A stretch of 64,000 nt of DNA from Glaciecola sp. UBA983 (GTDB taxonomy: Bacteria > Pseudomonadota > Gammaproteobacteria > Enterobacterales > Alteromonadaceae), in contig DBBN01000042.1 in the NCBI GenBank assembly GCA_002292215.1, forward strand, positions 1 through 64,000, given 5' to 3'. Both the position numbers and the translations under genes were made by a program. Of the stretch, positions 52,120-62,275 are shown piece after piece (position 1 is the first letter of the stretch; every line of letters starts with the position of its first letter). The notes beneath the pieces are model-generated. The model was not told where the DNA came from. It saw only the letters and a list, made by a program, of their open reading frames with translations, and ran no database searches.

Positions 52120-53856
52120 ATGAGAATGCCAACTGAATCTCAACAACAAATTATCGATAAAGCGATTCATGCCACTATGGCGCGGTTTACTGCCGGACTC
52201 TCACCCAGTGCATTAATGGTTGCTTATGCCGATTGGGCCCAGCATTTATTCTCATCGCCAGGCAAACAAGCCTTATTAGTCGAAAAAGCGGCACGCAAAG
52301 CAGCACGTCTCTATGGTTATGTTGGAGCATGTAGCGGGACAGAAGAGGCCTCATCTCCTTGTATTGAGCCATTACCATTTGATCACCGCTTTGAGGACCC
52401 CACATGGCAGAAATGGCCATATAACATTATGTATCAATCATTTTTGTTAAAGCAACAATGGTGGTCAAATGCGACTACCGATGTGCGTGGCGTTACTCCG
52501 CAACACGAAAAAGCCATGGAGTTTTCGACCCGCCAAATCATGGATATGTTTTCACCCTCCAATTATTTACTGACTAATCCTGAATTAATGAATCAAACGG
52601 TGAGCGAAAATGGACAAAATTTGGTGCGGGGTTGGCATAACTTGTTGGATGATTGGCAAAGGACTACTGGCGGAAAGCCTCCGCCGGGCACTGAAGCTTT
52701 TATCACTGGCGAAAATGTCGCAATCACGCCTGGTAAAGTTGTTTATCGCAATCACTTAATTGAGATGATCCAATATTCGCCAGTTACAGAAACGGTTCAT
52801 CCAGAACCTATTTTAATCGTGCCTGCGTGGATCATGAAATACTACATTTTGGATTTATCACCGCATAATTCATTGGTGAAATATTTGACCGAACAAGGGT
52901 TTACCGTCTTCATGGTATCTTGGAAAAACCCCGATGCTGATGATCGTGATTTAGACATGGCTGATTATCGTGAATTAGGGATCATGCGCTCGATTAATAC
53001 GATTAACACGATCGTCGGCAAACACCCGATTCATGCCATTGGTTATTGTTTAGGAGGCACATTGCTCTCCATTGCTGCAGCAACCATGGCGCAGCAGCGT
53101 GATAATCGACTCGCTTCGATGACCTTATTAGCGGCACAAATAGACTTTACCGAAGCAGGTGAACTGATGCTGTTTATCAATGAAAGCCAAGTCACATTTT
53201 TAGAAGACATGATGTGGGAACAGGGTTATTTAGATTCTAAGCAAATGTCCGGTGCTTTTCAATTATTGCGCTCCAACGATTTAATTTGGTCGCGTATGGT
53301 ACATGACTATTTAATGGGGCATCGGAGCGAAATCAACGACTTAATGGCGTGGAATTCTGACGCGACGAGGATGCCATACAAAATGCATTCACATTATCTA
53401 CGCCAATTATTTCTTAATAATGATTTAGCAGAGGGGAATTATTTAGTGGATGGCAAACCCATTTTCATGTCAGACATTCGCATTCCCGCTTTTGTTGTCG
53501 GTACTCAACAAGACCACGTCGCCCCCTGGCGTTCGGTCTATAAATTTCATTTACTCAGTGATACTGATGTCACTTTTGTATTAACCAGTGGTGGTCATAA
53601 TGCCGGTATTGTCAGCGAACCAGGTCATCCGCGACGTCATTATCAAATATCCACAACTACTAAAGATGCTAATTATACCGATACGGATACTTGGATCATT
53701 AAAAATCCAGATCATGAAGGTTCTTGGTGGCCTGAGCTTGTCGATTGGTTAACCCAACTCAGCAGTCCTAAAACCACGCCACCGTCGATGGGCGCACCGG
53801 ATAAAAACCTACCAGTGATATGTGATGCCCCAGGCACTTACGTACTGGTTAAATAA
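52120..53856 (+). CDS. phaC: Class I poly(3-hydroxyalkanoate) synthase
   Basis: Protein of 578 residues; an ATG two codons in (52126) has a better distance (9 nt) to AAGGA and may be the true start. N-terminal PhaC domain (about 95-265) and alpha/beta-hydrolase core. The triad is Cys310 in GYCLGG, Asp465 in GTQQDHVAPW and His493 in GGHNAGI; the Asp-His spacing of 28 equals that of Ralstonia eutropha PhaC. It joins (R)-3-hydroxyacyl-CoA units into storage polyester. No phaA, phaB or phasin gene is next to it; instead a FabI-like reductase, a MaoC-phosphotransacetylase and acetate kinase follow, an uncommon context. Confidence 0.93.
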   Translation: MRMPTESQQQIIDKAIHATMARFTAGLSPSALMVAYADWAQHLFSSPGKQALLVEKAARKAARLYGYVGACSGTEEASSPCIEPLPFDHRFEDPTWQKWPYNIMYQSFLLKQQWWSNATTDVRGVTPQHEKAMEFSTRQIMDMFSPSNYLLTNPELMNQTVSENGQNLVRGWHNLLDDWQRTTGGKPPPGTEAFITGENVAITPGKVVYRNHLIEMIQYSPVTETVHPEPILIVPAWIMKYYILDLSPHNSLVKYLTEQGFTVFMVSWKNPDADDRDLDMADYRELGIMRSINTINTIVGKHPIHAIGYCLGGTLLSIAAATMAQQRDNRLASMTLLAAQIDFTEAGELMLFINESQVTFLEDMMWEQGYLDSKQMSGAFQLLRSNDLIWSRMVHDYLMGHRSEINDLMAWNSDATRMPYKMHSHYLRQLFLNNDLAEGNYLVDGKPIFMSDIRIPAFVVGTQQDHVAPWRSVYKFHLLSDTDVTFVLTSGGHNAGIVSEPGHPRRHYQISTTTKDANYTDTDTWIIKNPDHEGSWWPELVDWLTQLSSPKTTPPSMGAPDKNLPVICDAPGTYVLVK

Positions 53857-53867
53857 GGAGCAACAAT

Positions 53868-54644
53868 ATGCAAGCACTCAGCAATTTGTTACAAGGAAAG
53901 CGTGGATTAGTGGTGGGAATTGCTAATAACAAATCAATTGCAGCCGGCTGTGCTGAGGCATTCGCTAATGCTGGTGCAGAGCTCATTGTGACCTATCTCA
54001 ATGAGCTTACCAAGCCCTTTGTTAAACCTGTTGCAACCAAAGTGAATGCCACTGCGTTATTGCCCTTAGATGTCCAAATCGATAACCAACTCGAAGCGGT
54101 TTTTGCCCATATTGCCGATACTTGGGGCAATCTCGATTTTGTGCTGCATTCGATTGCGTATTGTCCCCAAGAAGATTTGCATGGTCGCGTGACCGACTGC
54201 TCGCGGGATGGATTTGCCCAAGCGATGGATATTTCCTGTCACTCGTTTATTCGTATGGCGAAACTTGCTGAACCATTAATGCCTAATGGTGGCTGCTTAT
54301 TAACGGTCAGTTATTACGGAGCCGAAAAAGTGGTTGAACATTACAACATAATGGGTCCGGTGAAAGCAGCCTTAGAATCTTCAATGAAATACTTAGCAGC
54401 GGAGCTGGGGCCAGTCGGCATTCGCGTTAATGCTCTGTCTCCGGGTCCATTAGAAACTCGGGCTGCATCTGGGATCGCCTTTTTTGATGAGTTAATTAAC
54501 AAAGCTCGTGCAGAAGCACCAAAGCGCCAATTAGTCACAATTGAAGATGTAGGCAATGTGGCCGTTGGGTTAGTCAGTGATGCCTCGAAAAGTGTGACTG
54601 GCAATATTACCTATGTCGATGCTGGCTTTCATATTATGAGTTGA
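53868..54644 (+). CDS. FabI-like enoyl-ACP reductase paralogue
   Basis: Protein of 258 residues, SDR fold of the FabI type: GLVVGIANNKSIAAGCAEA nucleotide motif (G-x5-S-x-A), SYYGAEKVVEHYNIMGPVK with Tyr159-x6-Lys166, and SPGPLETRAASGI. The reaction would be NAD(P)H reduction of an enoyl thioester. In this operon it may be specialised, for example acting on crotonyl-CoA to balance redox or to supply acyl-CoA to the phosphotransacetylase, rather than being the housekeeping FabI. AAGGAG is close before the ATG, 11 bp after phaC. Confidence 0.88.
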   Translation: MQALSNLLQGKRGLVVGIANNKSIAAGCAEAFANAGAELIVTYLNELTKPFVKPVATKVNATALLPLDVQIDNQLEAVFAHIADTWGNLDFVLHSIAYCPQEDLHGRVTDCSRDGFAQAMDISCHSFIRMAKLAEPLMPNGGCLLTVSYYGAEKVVEHYNIMGPVKAALESSMKYLAAELGPVGIRVNALSPGPLETRAASGIAFFDELINKARAEAPKRQLVTIEDVGNVAVGLVSDASKSVTGNITYVDAGFHIMS

Positions 54645-54718
54645 GCGCAAATAAACAGCGTCTTAGAAAAACTACATAATTTACAACATGACCTGCTATT
54701 GATAACTGGAAGACACAC

Positions 54719-56113
54719 ATGGAATACATTGAAAACAAAACATTTGCAGAGATTGCGGTAGGCGATAGCGCAGAACTCGTGCGAGTGTTACAGCCCAAAG
54801 ACATCGAATTATTTGCCGTCATGTCTGGCGATATCAATCCTGCCCATGTTGATTTGGAATATGCACAATCTGATATTTTTCATAAAGTAATCGCCCATGG
54901 GATGTGGGGTGGTGCGTTAATATCAGCAGTACTCGGCACCCAACTACCCGGTCCTGGAACGATTTATCTTCATCAGTCACTGGATTTTATCCGCCCTGTA
55001 GGTATTGGCGATAAGGTGATTGTCAAAGTAACCGTCAGCGAAAAATTTCCTGAAAAAAACCAACTCATATTAGCCTGTGAATGTATCAACCAAGATGGCG
55101 AGTTGATAATTAAAGGCGAAGCAAAAGTCATCGCACCTACGGAAAAAGTGCGTCGTCCACGCGTTATTATGCCGGAAGTCCACTTGCATGAAACCGGTGC
55201 GCATTATCGCAAGTTATTAGCTGCGACTCATGATATTGCCCCCATCCGCGTGGCTGTCGTGCATCCTTGTGATGATTTGTCTTTAAGTGGTGCGCTGGAA
55301 GCACAGCGTCAAGGCGTGATTATTCCGATTTTAATCGGTCCAAAAGCGAAAATCATGAGTGTCGCTCAAACGTTAGATTGCAATTTATCTAATATCGAAA
55401 TTATTGATGTTGCGCACAGTCACGCCGCCGCGGAACGAGCGGTTGTGGAAGTCCGCAAACATCATGTCGATGCGATAATGAAAGGTAAACTGCATACCGA
55501 TGAACTCATGGATGCCATCGTTGATAGCCAAAAAGGCTTACGTACTGAGCGCCGCATGAGCCATATTTTTGCGCTAGATGTCCCGACCTACCATAAGCCA
55601 TTATTTATTACTGATGCGGCTATCAATATTGCGCCAAACTTGGCAATCAAAGCGGATATAGTGCAAAACGCTATTAACCTTTTGCATGCACTTGATACCC
55701 CTAAACCTAAAGTTGCGATTTTATCAGCGGTCGAAACAGTCAATGTGAATATTGCCTCTACTGTTGATGCCGCAGGTTTGTGTAAAATGGCGGACCGTAA
55801 ACAAATTACAGGCGGAATATTAGATGGCCCCCTAGCATTTGATACTGCTATATCAAAATCTGCCGCCTTGACCAAAGAACTCATTTCAGACGTTGCTGGG
55901 GATGCGGATATCTTAGTCGCACCGGATCTCGAAGCAGGCAATATGATTGCCAAACAACTAATCTATTTAGCCGGAGCAGAATCAGCAGGGATAGTGCTTG
56001 GCGCTTCTGTGCCTATCATATTAACCAGTCGCGCAGATGGTAAATTATCCCGGTTGGCGTCTTGTGTCCTGGCCCAATTATATGTAACACATGTGCGGAA
56101 AACTATTGTATGA
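54719..56113 (+). CDS. MaoC hydratase fused to phosphate acetyl/butyryltransferase
   Basis: Protein of 464 residues with two domains. Residues about 1-145 are a MaoC-like hot-dog enoyl-CoA hydratase (SGDINPAHVDLEYA, GMWGGALISAVLGTQLPGPG), the R-specific type that gives (R)-3-hydroxyacyl-CoA, the PhaC substrate. Residues about 165-464 are a phosphotransacetylase domain (AALEAQRQGVIIPILIGP-like block and LVAPDLEAGNMIAKQL) that makes acyl phosphate from acyl-CoA. So one protein links PHA precursor supply with acyl phosphate for the kinase that follows. It overlaps ackA by 4 bp (ATGA). Confidence 0.92.
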   Translation: MEYIENKTFAEIAVGDSAELVRVLQPKDIELFAVMSGDINPAHVDLEYAQSDIFHKVIAHGMWGGALISAVLGTQLPGPGTIYLHQSLDFIRPVGIGDKVIVKVTVSEKFPEKNQLILACECINQDGELIIKGEAKVIAPTEKVRRPRVIMPEVHLHETGAHYRKLLAATHDIAPIRVAVVHPCDDLSLSGALEAQRQGVIIPILIGPKAKIMSVAQTLDCNLSNIEIIDVAHSHAAAERAVVEVRKHHVDAIMKGKLHTDELMDAIVDSQKGLRTERRMSHIFALDVPTYHKPLFITDAAINIAPNLAIKADIVQNAINLLHALDTPKPKVAILSAVETVNVNIASTVDAAGLCKMADRKQITGGILDGPLAFDTAISKSAALTKELISDVAGDADILVAPDLEAGNMIAKQLIYLAGAESAGIVLGASVPIILTSRADGKLSRLASCVLAQLYVTHVRKTIV

Positions 56114-57336
56114 AAGACGCAGTCCTCGTCATCAACTCAGGCTCATCCAGCATCAAATTTGGGGTGTATGCGTTGAGTGCGGCTAAACCCTTGATGCTGT
56201 TACGGGGAAAAATCACGCTAATACCTAGGCAACCTGTGTTAACGCTATATGATGAAGCAACGGACAGTTGGCAAGCCGACTCGTCCATTACATTCACTGA
56301 TAATGCATCTCAGCAAGCAGATCACGCTACCATTTTACCCCAACTGATCACTTGGTTAACTGATACTCAGCATGGCTATCGCATCGCCGCGGTCGGTCAT
56401 CGCGTAGTGCATGGTGGACAGCATCTTACACAACCCGTTAGGCTCACCCCTGCAATCATGCTGGAATTATCTACTTTGGTATCCCTAGCTCCGTTACATC
56501 AACCACATAACCTCAAAGCCATTGACGTCATTAGCCAATGGAATGAGCACATTCCTCAAATTGCCTGCTTTGATACAAGTTTTCATTCGACTCAGCCTGA
56601 AATCGCCAGGTGGTTTGGCTTACCTCGACACTTAACAGAACAAGGGATTCTACGCTATGGTTTTCATGGTCTGTCCTATGAATATATCGCTGCTAATTTG
56701 CCGCATTATTTGGGTGAGCGCGCTAAGGGCAGGATCATCGTGGCTCATTTGGGTAATGGTGCCAGTATGTGCGCATTAAAAAGCCGTCGCAGTGTCGCTA
56801 CCAGTATGGGATTTACCGCACTCGATGGGTTAATCATGGGGCAACGCTGCGGCGCATTGGATGCGGGCGTCGTGTTACATTTATTGCAACAGCATCATCT
56901 CAGCCCCGCGGCAATCGAACATATGCTATACAATGAATCAGGCCTAAAAGGCGTATCCGGTATTAGTAATAATATGCAAGTGCTTACTACAAGCACTCAC
57001 CCTCACGCGCAGCAAGCCATCGACTTATTTTGTTATCGTGCAGCGCGTGAACTGTCTTCTTTAGTTTGTGCTATTGATGGCATCGATGCCATCGTGTTTA
57101 CTGCCGGTATTGGTGAACATTCGGCACTGGTCCGCGAACGTATTTGTGGGCACCTTGGTTGGCTCGGAGTGGCACTAGATCCTATTGCCAACCAGCACCA
57201 TCATTCAGTCATTAGCCCAGTAAAATTCCCCATAACCACACTTGTCATCCCCACCGATGAAGAAAGTGTTATTGCTCAATCAACCCTTGCATTAATGTAT
57301 GACTCGACAGATTCAAAGGAAATCCATCATGCCTAA
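56110..57336 (+). CDS. ackA: Acetate kinase
   Basis: About 408 residues from the ATG at 56110, which overlaps the previous stop; a start at 56062 would lie inside that gene. Motifs of the ASKHA fold: VINSGSSSIKFGVY at the N-terminus, VGHRVVHGGQ, FDTSFHSTQP (catalytic Asp), RYGFHGLSYEYI, HLGNGASM and TAGIGEHSALVRE. It turns acetyl phosphate (or propionyl/butyryl phosphate) plus ADP into acid and ATP. With the phosphotransacetylase domain it gives substrate-level ATP. Confidence 0.95.
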   Translation: MKDAVLVINSGSSSIKFGVYALSAAKPLMLLRGKITLIPRQPVLTLYDEATDSWQADSSITFTDNASQQADHATILPQLITWLTDTQHGYRIAAVGHRVVHGGQHLTQPVRLTPAIMLELSTLVSLAPLHQPHNLKAIDVISQWNEHIPQIACFDTSFHSTQPEIARWFGLPRHLTEQGILRYGFHGLSYEYIAANLPHYLGERAKGRIIVAHLGNGASMCALKSRRSVATSMGFTALDGLIMGQRCGALDAGVVLHLLQQHHLSPAAIEHMLYNESGLKGVSGISNNMQVLTTSTHPHAQQAIDLFCYRAARELSSLVCAIDGIDAIVFTAGIGEHSALVRERICGHLGWLGVALDPIANQHHHSVISPVKFPITTLVIPTDEESVIAQSTLALMYDSTDSKEIHHA

Positions 57337-58399
57337 ACCTCCCTTTAAATTAGTGGCTATCATCATTATTATTGGCGTCATTGCAGTATTTAGTTGGCAG
57401 AGTTGGCAGCAAAACCATGACCAAATTCCCAGTGATTTTGCCTCAGGTAATGGTCGTATTGAAGCCGACCAAGTCGATGTGACCACTAAATATGCCGGTC
57501 GCGTCAAACAGCTTTTCGTCCAAGAGGGGGATTTAGTCAGCGTCGGTCAGATATTGGCAACGATGGATACCATCCTACTAGACGCGGAGTTGGCGCAAGC
57601 GCAAGCCCAATTAGCGCAAACACACGCATCGGTTATTGAAGGTGAAGCAGTGGTAAAACAACGAGAAAGCGAGCTCAAACTCGCTCGCTTAGAATATGAA
57701 CGAGTACTCCTATTAGCCCAAACAGGATCGATATCACAAAGTAGCGCAGACCAAAAACAGACAGTCTTTGCGACTGCAAATGCTGCACTCGCTGCCGCAA
57801 AAGCCCACACCAATACATTAAGGCAATCAGTCAATGCAGCGAAAGCGGCCGTGACTCGGATCCAAACACAAATCGATGATTCTACCTTAACGGCGCCAGT
57901 AATGGGGCGGGTACTCTATCGTTTAGCCCAACCTAGTGAAGTATTTCCAAGTGGAGGTAAAGTGCTGACGTTGATTAATTTAGGTGAAATATACATGGAG
58001 GTATTTTTACCATCGGCACAGGCTTATCTCACTCCTATTGGCAGCGAGGCACGCATTAAACTCGACATGCTCGATTTTGCAGTCCCTGCGAAAGTGAGTT
58101 TTGTGTCACCGATTTCACAGTTCACACCCAAACAAGTAGAAACACACGATGAGCGCGATAAGCTCATGTTTAGAGTCAAAGTTAGAGTGCCTCATGAACT
58201 GGTACTCAGCCATATTAATCAAGTAAAAACAGGCGTTCGTGGCGTTGCCTATATCCGTTTAATGCCACAACAAGGTTTACCTCCCTCCCCTTGGCCTGAT
58301 TTTTTAACGCAATTACCACCGCAGCCCGCTCCAGAGTTAGCGCCGGAGCTAACTCCTGAATTAACGTCCAAGTCAACGCTTAAGGTGCAGGAGCGTTAA
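57329..58399 (+). CDS. yhiI: HlyD-family membrane fusion protein, YhiI-like
   Basis: About 356 residues (E. coli YhiI 355) from the ATG at 57329, which has AAAGGAAA upstream and overlaps ackA by 8 bp. One N-terminal membrane helix (about 9-26), a lipoyl-like half-domain (GRIEADQVDVTTKYAGRV), a helical hairpin rich in Ala/Gln (about 85-185), the second lipoyl half (DSTLTAPVMGRVLYRLAQ) and a beta-barrel. The C-terminal tail is a repetitive Pro-Glu-Leu stretch. It is the periplasmic adaptor for the ABC system encoded next. Confidence 0.87.
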   Translation: MPKPPFKLVAIIIIIGVIAVFSWQSWQQNHDQIPSDFASGNGRIEADQVDVTTKYAGRVKQLFVQEGDLVSVGQILATMDTILLDAELAQAQAQLAQTHASVIEGEAVVKQRESELKLARLEYERVLLLAQTGSISQSSADQKQTVFATANAALAAAKAHTNTLRQSVNAAKAAVTRIQTQIDDSTLTAPVMGRVLYRLAQPSEVFPSGGKVLTLINLGEIYMEVFLPSAQAYLTPIGSEARIKLDMLDFAVPAKVSFVSPISQFTPKQVETHDERDKLMFRVKVRVPHELVLSHINQVKTGVRGVAYIRLMPQQGLPPSPWPDFLTQLPPQPAPELAPELTPELTSKSTLKVQER

Positions 58400-58401
58400 A
58401 C

Positions 58402-61134
58402 GTGTCAGCATTAAATACCAATGTGGTGAGCGCACAACACATCACCCATACATACAAAAAAAAGGTTGCGTTAAATGCTATCAGTGTATCGATCCCTGCA
58501 GGGAAAATGGTGGGATTGATCGGACCTGATGGTGTAGGAAAGTCGACATTAATGGCGTTGATCTCTGGTGCGAGAAAACTTCAGCAAGGTTCGCTGCAGG
58601 TACTTGGCGGCGATATTGATAACACTGATGAACGCGCAGTAATAGGACCACGAATTGCATACATGCCACAAGGACTCGGCAAAAATTTATATGCCGAATT
58701 GAGCGTACAAGAAAATTTAGACTTTTTTGGTAAGCTATTCAATCAAACCGATGCTGAACGTGCAACACGCATTGCAACGTTAACCCGAGCCACCGGCTTA
58801 CACGCATTTGTGCACCGCCCCGTTGGTAAATTATCCGGCGGCATGAAACAAAAACTGGGACTATGCTGTGCCTTGATCCATGATCCTGATTTATTATTGC
58901 TCGATGAACCTACAACGGGAGTCGATCCTTTATCGCGCCAACAATTTTGGGCATTGATTAATTCCATCCGCCAAGTCCGGCCAAAAATGAGTGTATTAGT
59001 GTCTACGGCATATATGGATGAAGCAGAACAATTTGATTATTTAATTGCAATGGATGCAGGTAAAATTCTTAATCAAGGCTCCCCACTATCAATGAAAGCA
59101 ATAACGGATTCGCCTGATTTAGAAACGGCATTTTTACGCTTATTACCAGCAGAGAAACGTGCCAATCATAGCGAATTAGTGATCCCTCCACTCAAATCGA
59201 CAAGTGTTGAACCCGCTATCGTGGCTGAGGATCTGACCAAGAAATTTGGCGATTTTACCGCCGTAAACCAAGTCAGTTTTGAAATTCAACAAGGCGAGAT
59301 ATTTGGCTTTTTAGGTTCTAATGGTTGTGGCAAAACCACCACAATGAAAATGTTGACAGGCTTATTACCCCTAACCAGTGGCAGGGCGTATTTATTTGGT
59401 AAAGAAGTCGATGCTGATGATATTAATATACGTCGCCGCGTTGGTTTTATGTCTCAAGCGTTTTCGTTATACGGCGAACTGACCGTCGAACAAAATTTAC
59501 TGTTACATGCTCGCTTGTATCATTTGACACCTGAGCACACTGCAGTACGTATCGCAGAATTAGTACAGCGCTTTGGCCTATCACCGTATCTCGATAGCAC
59601 GGCCTCCGCCCTACCTTTAGGTATGCGTCAACGATTATCCTTAGCGGTTGCCGTGTTGCATGAACCCGAAATGTTGATTTTGGATGAGCCAACCTCCGGC
59701 GTCGATCCGGTTGCACGCGATGGATTTTGGGAATTATTAGTCTCGCTATCACGTCATGATAATGTCACGATTTTTATATCTACACATTTTATGAACGAGG
59801 CTATGCGCTGTGATCGTATTTCCTTGATGCATGCGGGTGAAGTATTAGTCTATGGTACACCACAACAACTCATCGACAACCAAGCCGCCTCAACATTAGA
59901 AGAAGCGTTCATTGCGTATTTACAGCATACAGTGGCAATAGATAAATTATCGGTTCCAGTAGTAGCAGTTCCGCTCAGTCCTCCTGTTAAGACGGCTCAT
60001 TTTTCGCGATTTAGTATCCATCGCTTGTTCGCATATAGTTATCTAGAAACAATGCAAGTACTGCGTGATCCTATTCGCTTATCGTTTGCATTTATTGGTA
60101 GTGCGTTGTTGTTAATGGTGGTGAGTTACGGTATTTCATTGGATGTTGAAGCATTGCGCTATGCAGCCTTAGATAATGATCAAACACCAGAAAGCCGCGC
60201 GTACTTAAATCAATTTACCGGCTCACGCTATTTTCTTAATCAACCGGAAGTAAGCAGTATCGGTGCATTAGAAACACAACTGCAAGCCAACCAGATCGCA
60301 TTGGCGATAGAGATCCCTTCAGGCTTTGGTAAAACCCTCAAAAAAGGGCTTTCCCCATCCGTATCAATTTGGATTGATGGCTCCAATACTACTCGCTCAG
60401 GCACCATAGCTGGTTATGTTAATGGCGTACACGCTCAATATATTGCTCAGCTATATGCTAAATTAGGAATCGATCTAGCCTCAAAAGCAAACATTACCAT
60501 CGAATCTCGGTATCGGTTTAATCCTGCATTTGAATCCATTTATTCAATTGGCCCTAAAACACCGGCATTACTACTCTTGTTATTTCCTGCAATCTTGATG
60601 GCAGTTAGCATTTCACGTGAAAAAGAAATCGGCACTATTACTAATTTTTATGTCACCCCCACGCATAAATTCGAATATTTATTAGGTAAGCAATTGCCAT
60701 ATATCGTTATTGGATTATTGAATTTTTTAATTTTAACCTTAATGGTCATTGTGATTTTGCAAGTTCCGTTAAAAGGTAGTTTTGTTGGATTGTTCATTGG
60801 CGCGTTCTTTTATGTCTTTGCGTCGACGGGGTTTGGGTTATTGATCGCATCGATCACCCGTTCTCAAGTGGCATCCATTTTTGCTACGGCCATCTTATGC
60901 ATGCTGCCGACATTACAATTTTCAGGGATATTTCAACCCACCTCGACCTTAGAAGGAGCTGGCAAGGTGTTTGGTACACTGTGGCCGGCAACCTATTACA
61001 TGCACTTGAGCGTCGCTGCGTTTACAAAGGGGCTGGTGTTTTGGGATCTCATTCCTGATATCTTGGTGCTCATGTTATTCGGCCCTATCTTTGTCAGTAT
61101 TTCCGCTGTTATCCTCAAAAAACAAGAGGATTAA
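58402..61134 (+). CDS. rbbA: RbbA-type ribosome-associated ATPase / ABC transporter fusion
   Basis: Protein of 910 residues (E. coli RbbA 911) from a GTG with AGGAG upstream. Two ATPase domains: Walker A GPDGVGKST, signature LSGGMKQKL, Walker B LLLDEPTTGVD; and Walker A GSNGCGKTT, degenerate signature LPLGMRQRL, Walker B LILDEPTSGVD. Residues about 545-910 form an ABC-2 permease domain with a large outer loop and C-terminal helices. In E. coli it is found with ribosomes and helps translation, while the permease part implies membrane transport. Operon yhiI-rbbA-yhhJ, 2 bp after the adaptor gene. Confidence 0.92.
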   Translation: MSALNTNVVSAQHITHTYKKKVALNAISVSIPAGKMVGLIGPDGVGKSTLMALISGARKLQQGSLQVLGGDIDNTDERAVIGPRIAYMPQGLGKNLYAELSVQENLDFFGKLFNQTDAERATRIATLTRATGLHAFVHRPVGKLSGGMKQKLGLCCALIHDPDLLLLDEPTTGVDPLSRQQFWALINSIRQVRPKMSVLVSTAYMDEAEQFDYLIAMDAGKILNQGSPLSMKAITDSPDLETAFLRLLPAEKRANHSELVIPPLKSTSVEPAIVAEDLTKKFGDFTAVNQVSFEIQQGEIFGFLGSNGCGKTTTMKMLTGLLPLTSGRAYLFGKEVDADDINIRRRVGFMSQAFSLYGELTVEQNLLLHARLYHLTPEHTAVRIAELVQRFGLSPYLDSTASALPLGMRQRLSLAVAVLHEPEMLILDEPTSGVDPVARDGFWELLVSLSRHDNVTIFISTHFMNEAMRCDRISLMHAGEVLVYGTPQQLIDNQAASTLEEAFIAYLQHTVAIDKLSVPVVAVPLSPPVKTAHFSRFSIHRLFAYSYLETMQVLRDPIRLSFAFIGSALLLMVVSYGISLDVEALRYAALDNDQTPESRAYLNQFTGSRYFLNQPEVSSIGALETQLQANQIALAIEIPSGFGKTLKKGLSPSVSIWIDGSNTTRSGTIAGYVNGVHAQYIAQLYAKLGIDLASKANITIESRYRFNPAFESIYSIGPKTPALLLLLFPAILMAVSISREKEIGTITNFYVTPTHKFEYLLGKQLPYIVIGLLNFLILTLMVIVILQVPLKGSFVGLFIGAFFYVFASTGFGLLIASITRSQVASIFATAILCMLPTLQFSGIFQPTSTLEGAGKVFGTLWPATYYMHLSVAAFTKGLVFWDLIPDILVLMLFGPIFVSISAVILKKQED

Positions 61135-61137
61135 CTG

Positions 61138-62262
61138 ATGCATCAATGGCGCAATATAGCTTGGTTAGGCATTAAAGAGATCCGCAGTGTGCTGAGTGAT
61201 TTTATGCTTGTCGTGTTAATCATTTATTCATTTAGTTTAGCTATTTACGCAGAATCAACTGCCAAAAGTGAAGCCGTCAATAACGCCTCTGTCGGGATTA
61301 TTGATGAAGATCACTCCGCGTTATCGCGTGCCATCGTCAATGCGTTGTATCCGCCGTATTTTAAGCCGCCAATCATGCTCGAAGCTAACGCCGTGGATCA
61401 AGCTATGTTCGATGATAAGTATATGTTTGTGATTAGTATTCCTCCCAAATTTGAAGCATCGATTAGACAGGCTCGCCAGCCGACTATTCAAATCGATATT
61501 GATGCAACGGCAGTAGCTCAAGCAAGTTTGGGCAATAACTACATTCAAAATATTATTAACCAAGAAGTGAGTTATTTTGCAGCTCGAGAAAACATTATAT
61601 CTGCGGCACCAGTTAACTTAGTGCTGCATACAGCCTACAACCCGAATGGCATAGGTATGTGGTTTAATTCGATCAATGCAATAGTCAATCAACTCACCAT
61701 GTTGACGATTATTTTAACTGGCGCCGCATTATTACGAGAACGTGAGCACGGCACGATTGAACACTTATTAGTGATGCCCTTAAACACGTTTCAAATTGTA
61801 ATGGCCAAAATCAGTGCTAACTCGCTCATCATCTTAACAGCGTTTGTATTGTCGTTATTTTTAACGATAGACAATGCACTTCATGTGCCCATATTAGGCT
61901 CTAAAGGCCTATTGATCGCAGGTACAATCTTATATTTATTTTCAGTGGCGTCCATTGGTATTTTTTTGGGTACGATCGCGCAGTCAATGGCGCAATTTGC
62001 GTTATTAGTGTTAATGCTGATCATACCGATGATGATGCTTTCCGGGGGCATATCTCCCATCGAAAACCAACCAGATTTCATTCAACCTGTCACGTGGTTA
62101 TTACCCTCCAGGCATTATATGGCGTTTGCCCAAGCAGTTGTATTTAGAGGGGCTGAATTGGAATTGGTGTGGCAAGAAATGGTTATTATTGCTGGCTTAG
62201 GACTTGTGTTTTTTAGTAGTAGTGTGGCGTTGTTTAGACGGTCTTTGACGTTAAACGATTAA
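61138..62262 (+). CDS. yhhJ: ABC-2 type permease YhhJ
   Basis: Protein of 374 residues, about the length of E. coli YhhJ. One N-terminal helix (about 20-40), a large outer domain (about 45-175), then five helices with the ABC-2 signature RERE-HGTIEHLLVMPL and the conserved SGGISPIENQPDFIQPVTWLLPSRHYM region. It is the separate permease that pairs with the RbbA permease half. AGAGGA is about 7 nt before the ATG; the gene starts 3 bp after rbbA. Confidence 0.9.
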   Translation: MHQWRNIAWLGIKEIRSVLSDFMLVVLIIYSFSLAIYAESTAKSEAVNNASVGIIDEDHSALSRAIVNALYPPYFKPPIMLEANAVDQAMFDDKYMFVISIPPKFEASIRQARQPTIQIDIDATAVAQASLGNNYIQNIINQEVSYFAARENIISAAPVNLVLHTAYNPNGIGMWFNSINAIVNQLTMLTIILTGAALLREREHGTIEHLLVMPLNTFQIVMAKISANSLIILTAFVLSLFLTIDNALHVPILGSKGLLIAGTILYLFSVASIGIFLGTIAQSMAQFALLVLMLIIPMMMLSGGISPIENQPDFIQPVTWLLPSRHYMAFAQAVVFRGAELELVWQEMVIIAGLGLVFFSSSVALFRRSLTLND

Positions 62263-62275
62263 ATCGACACTTTCA

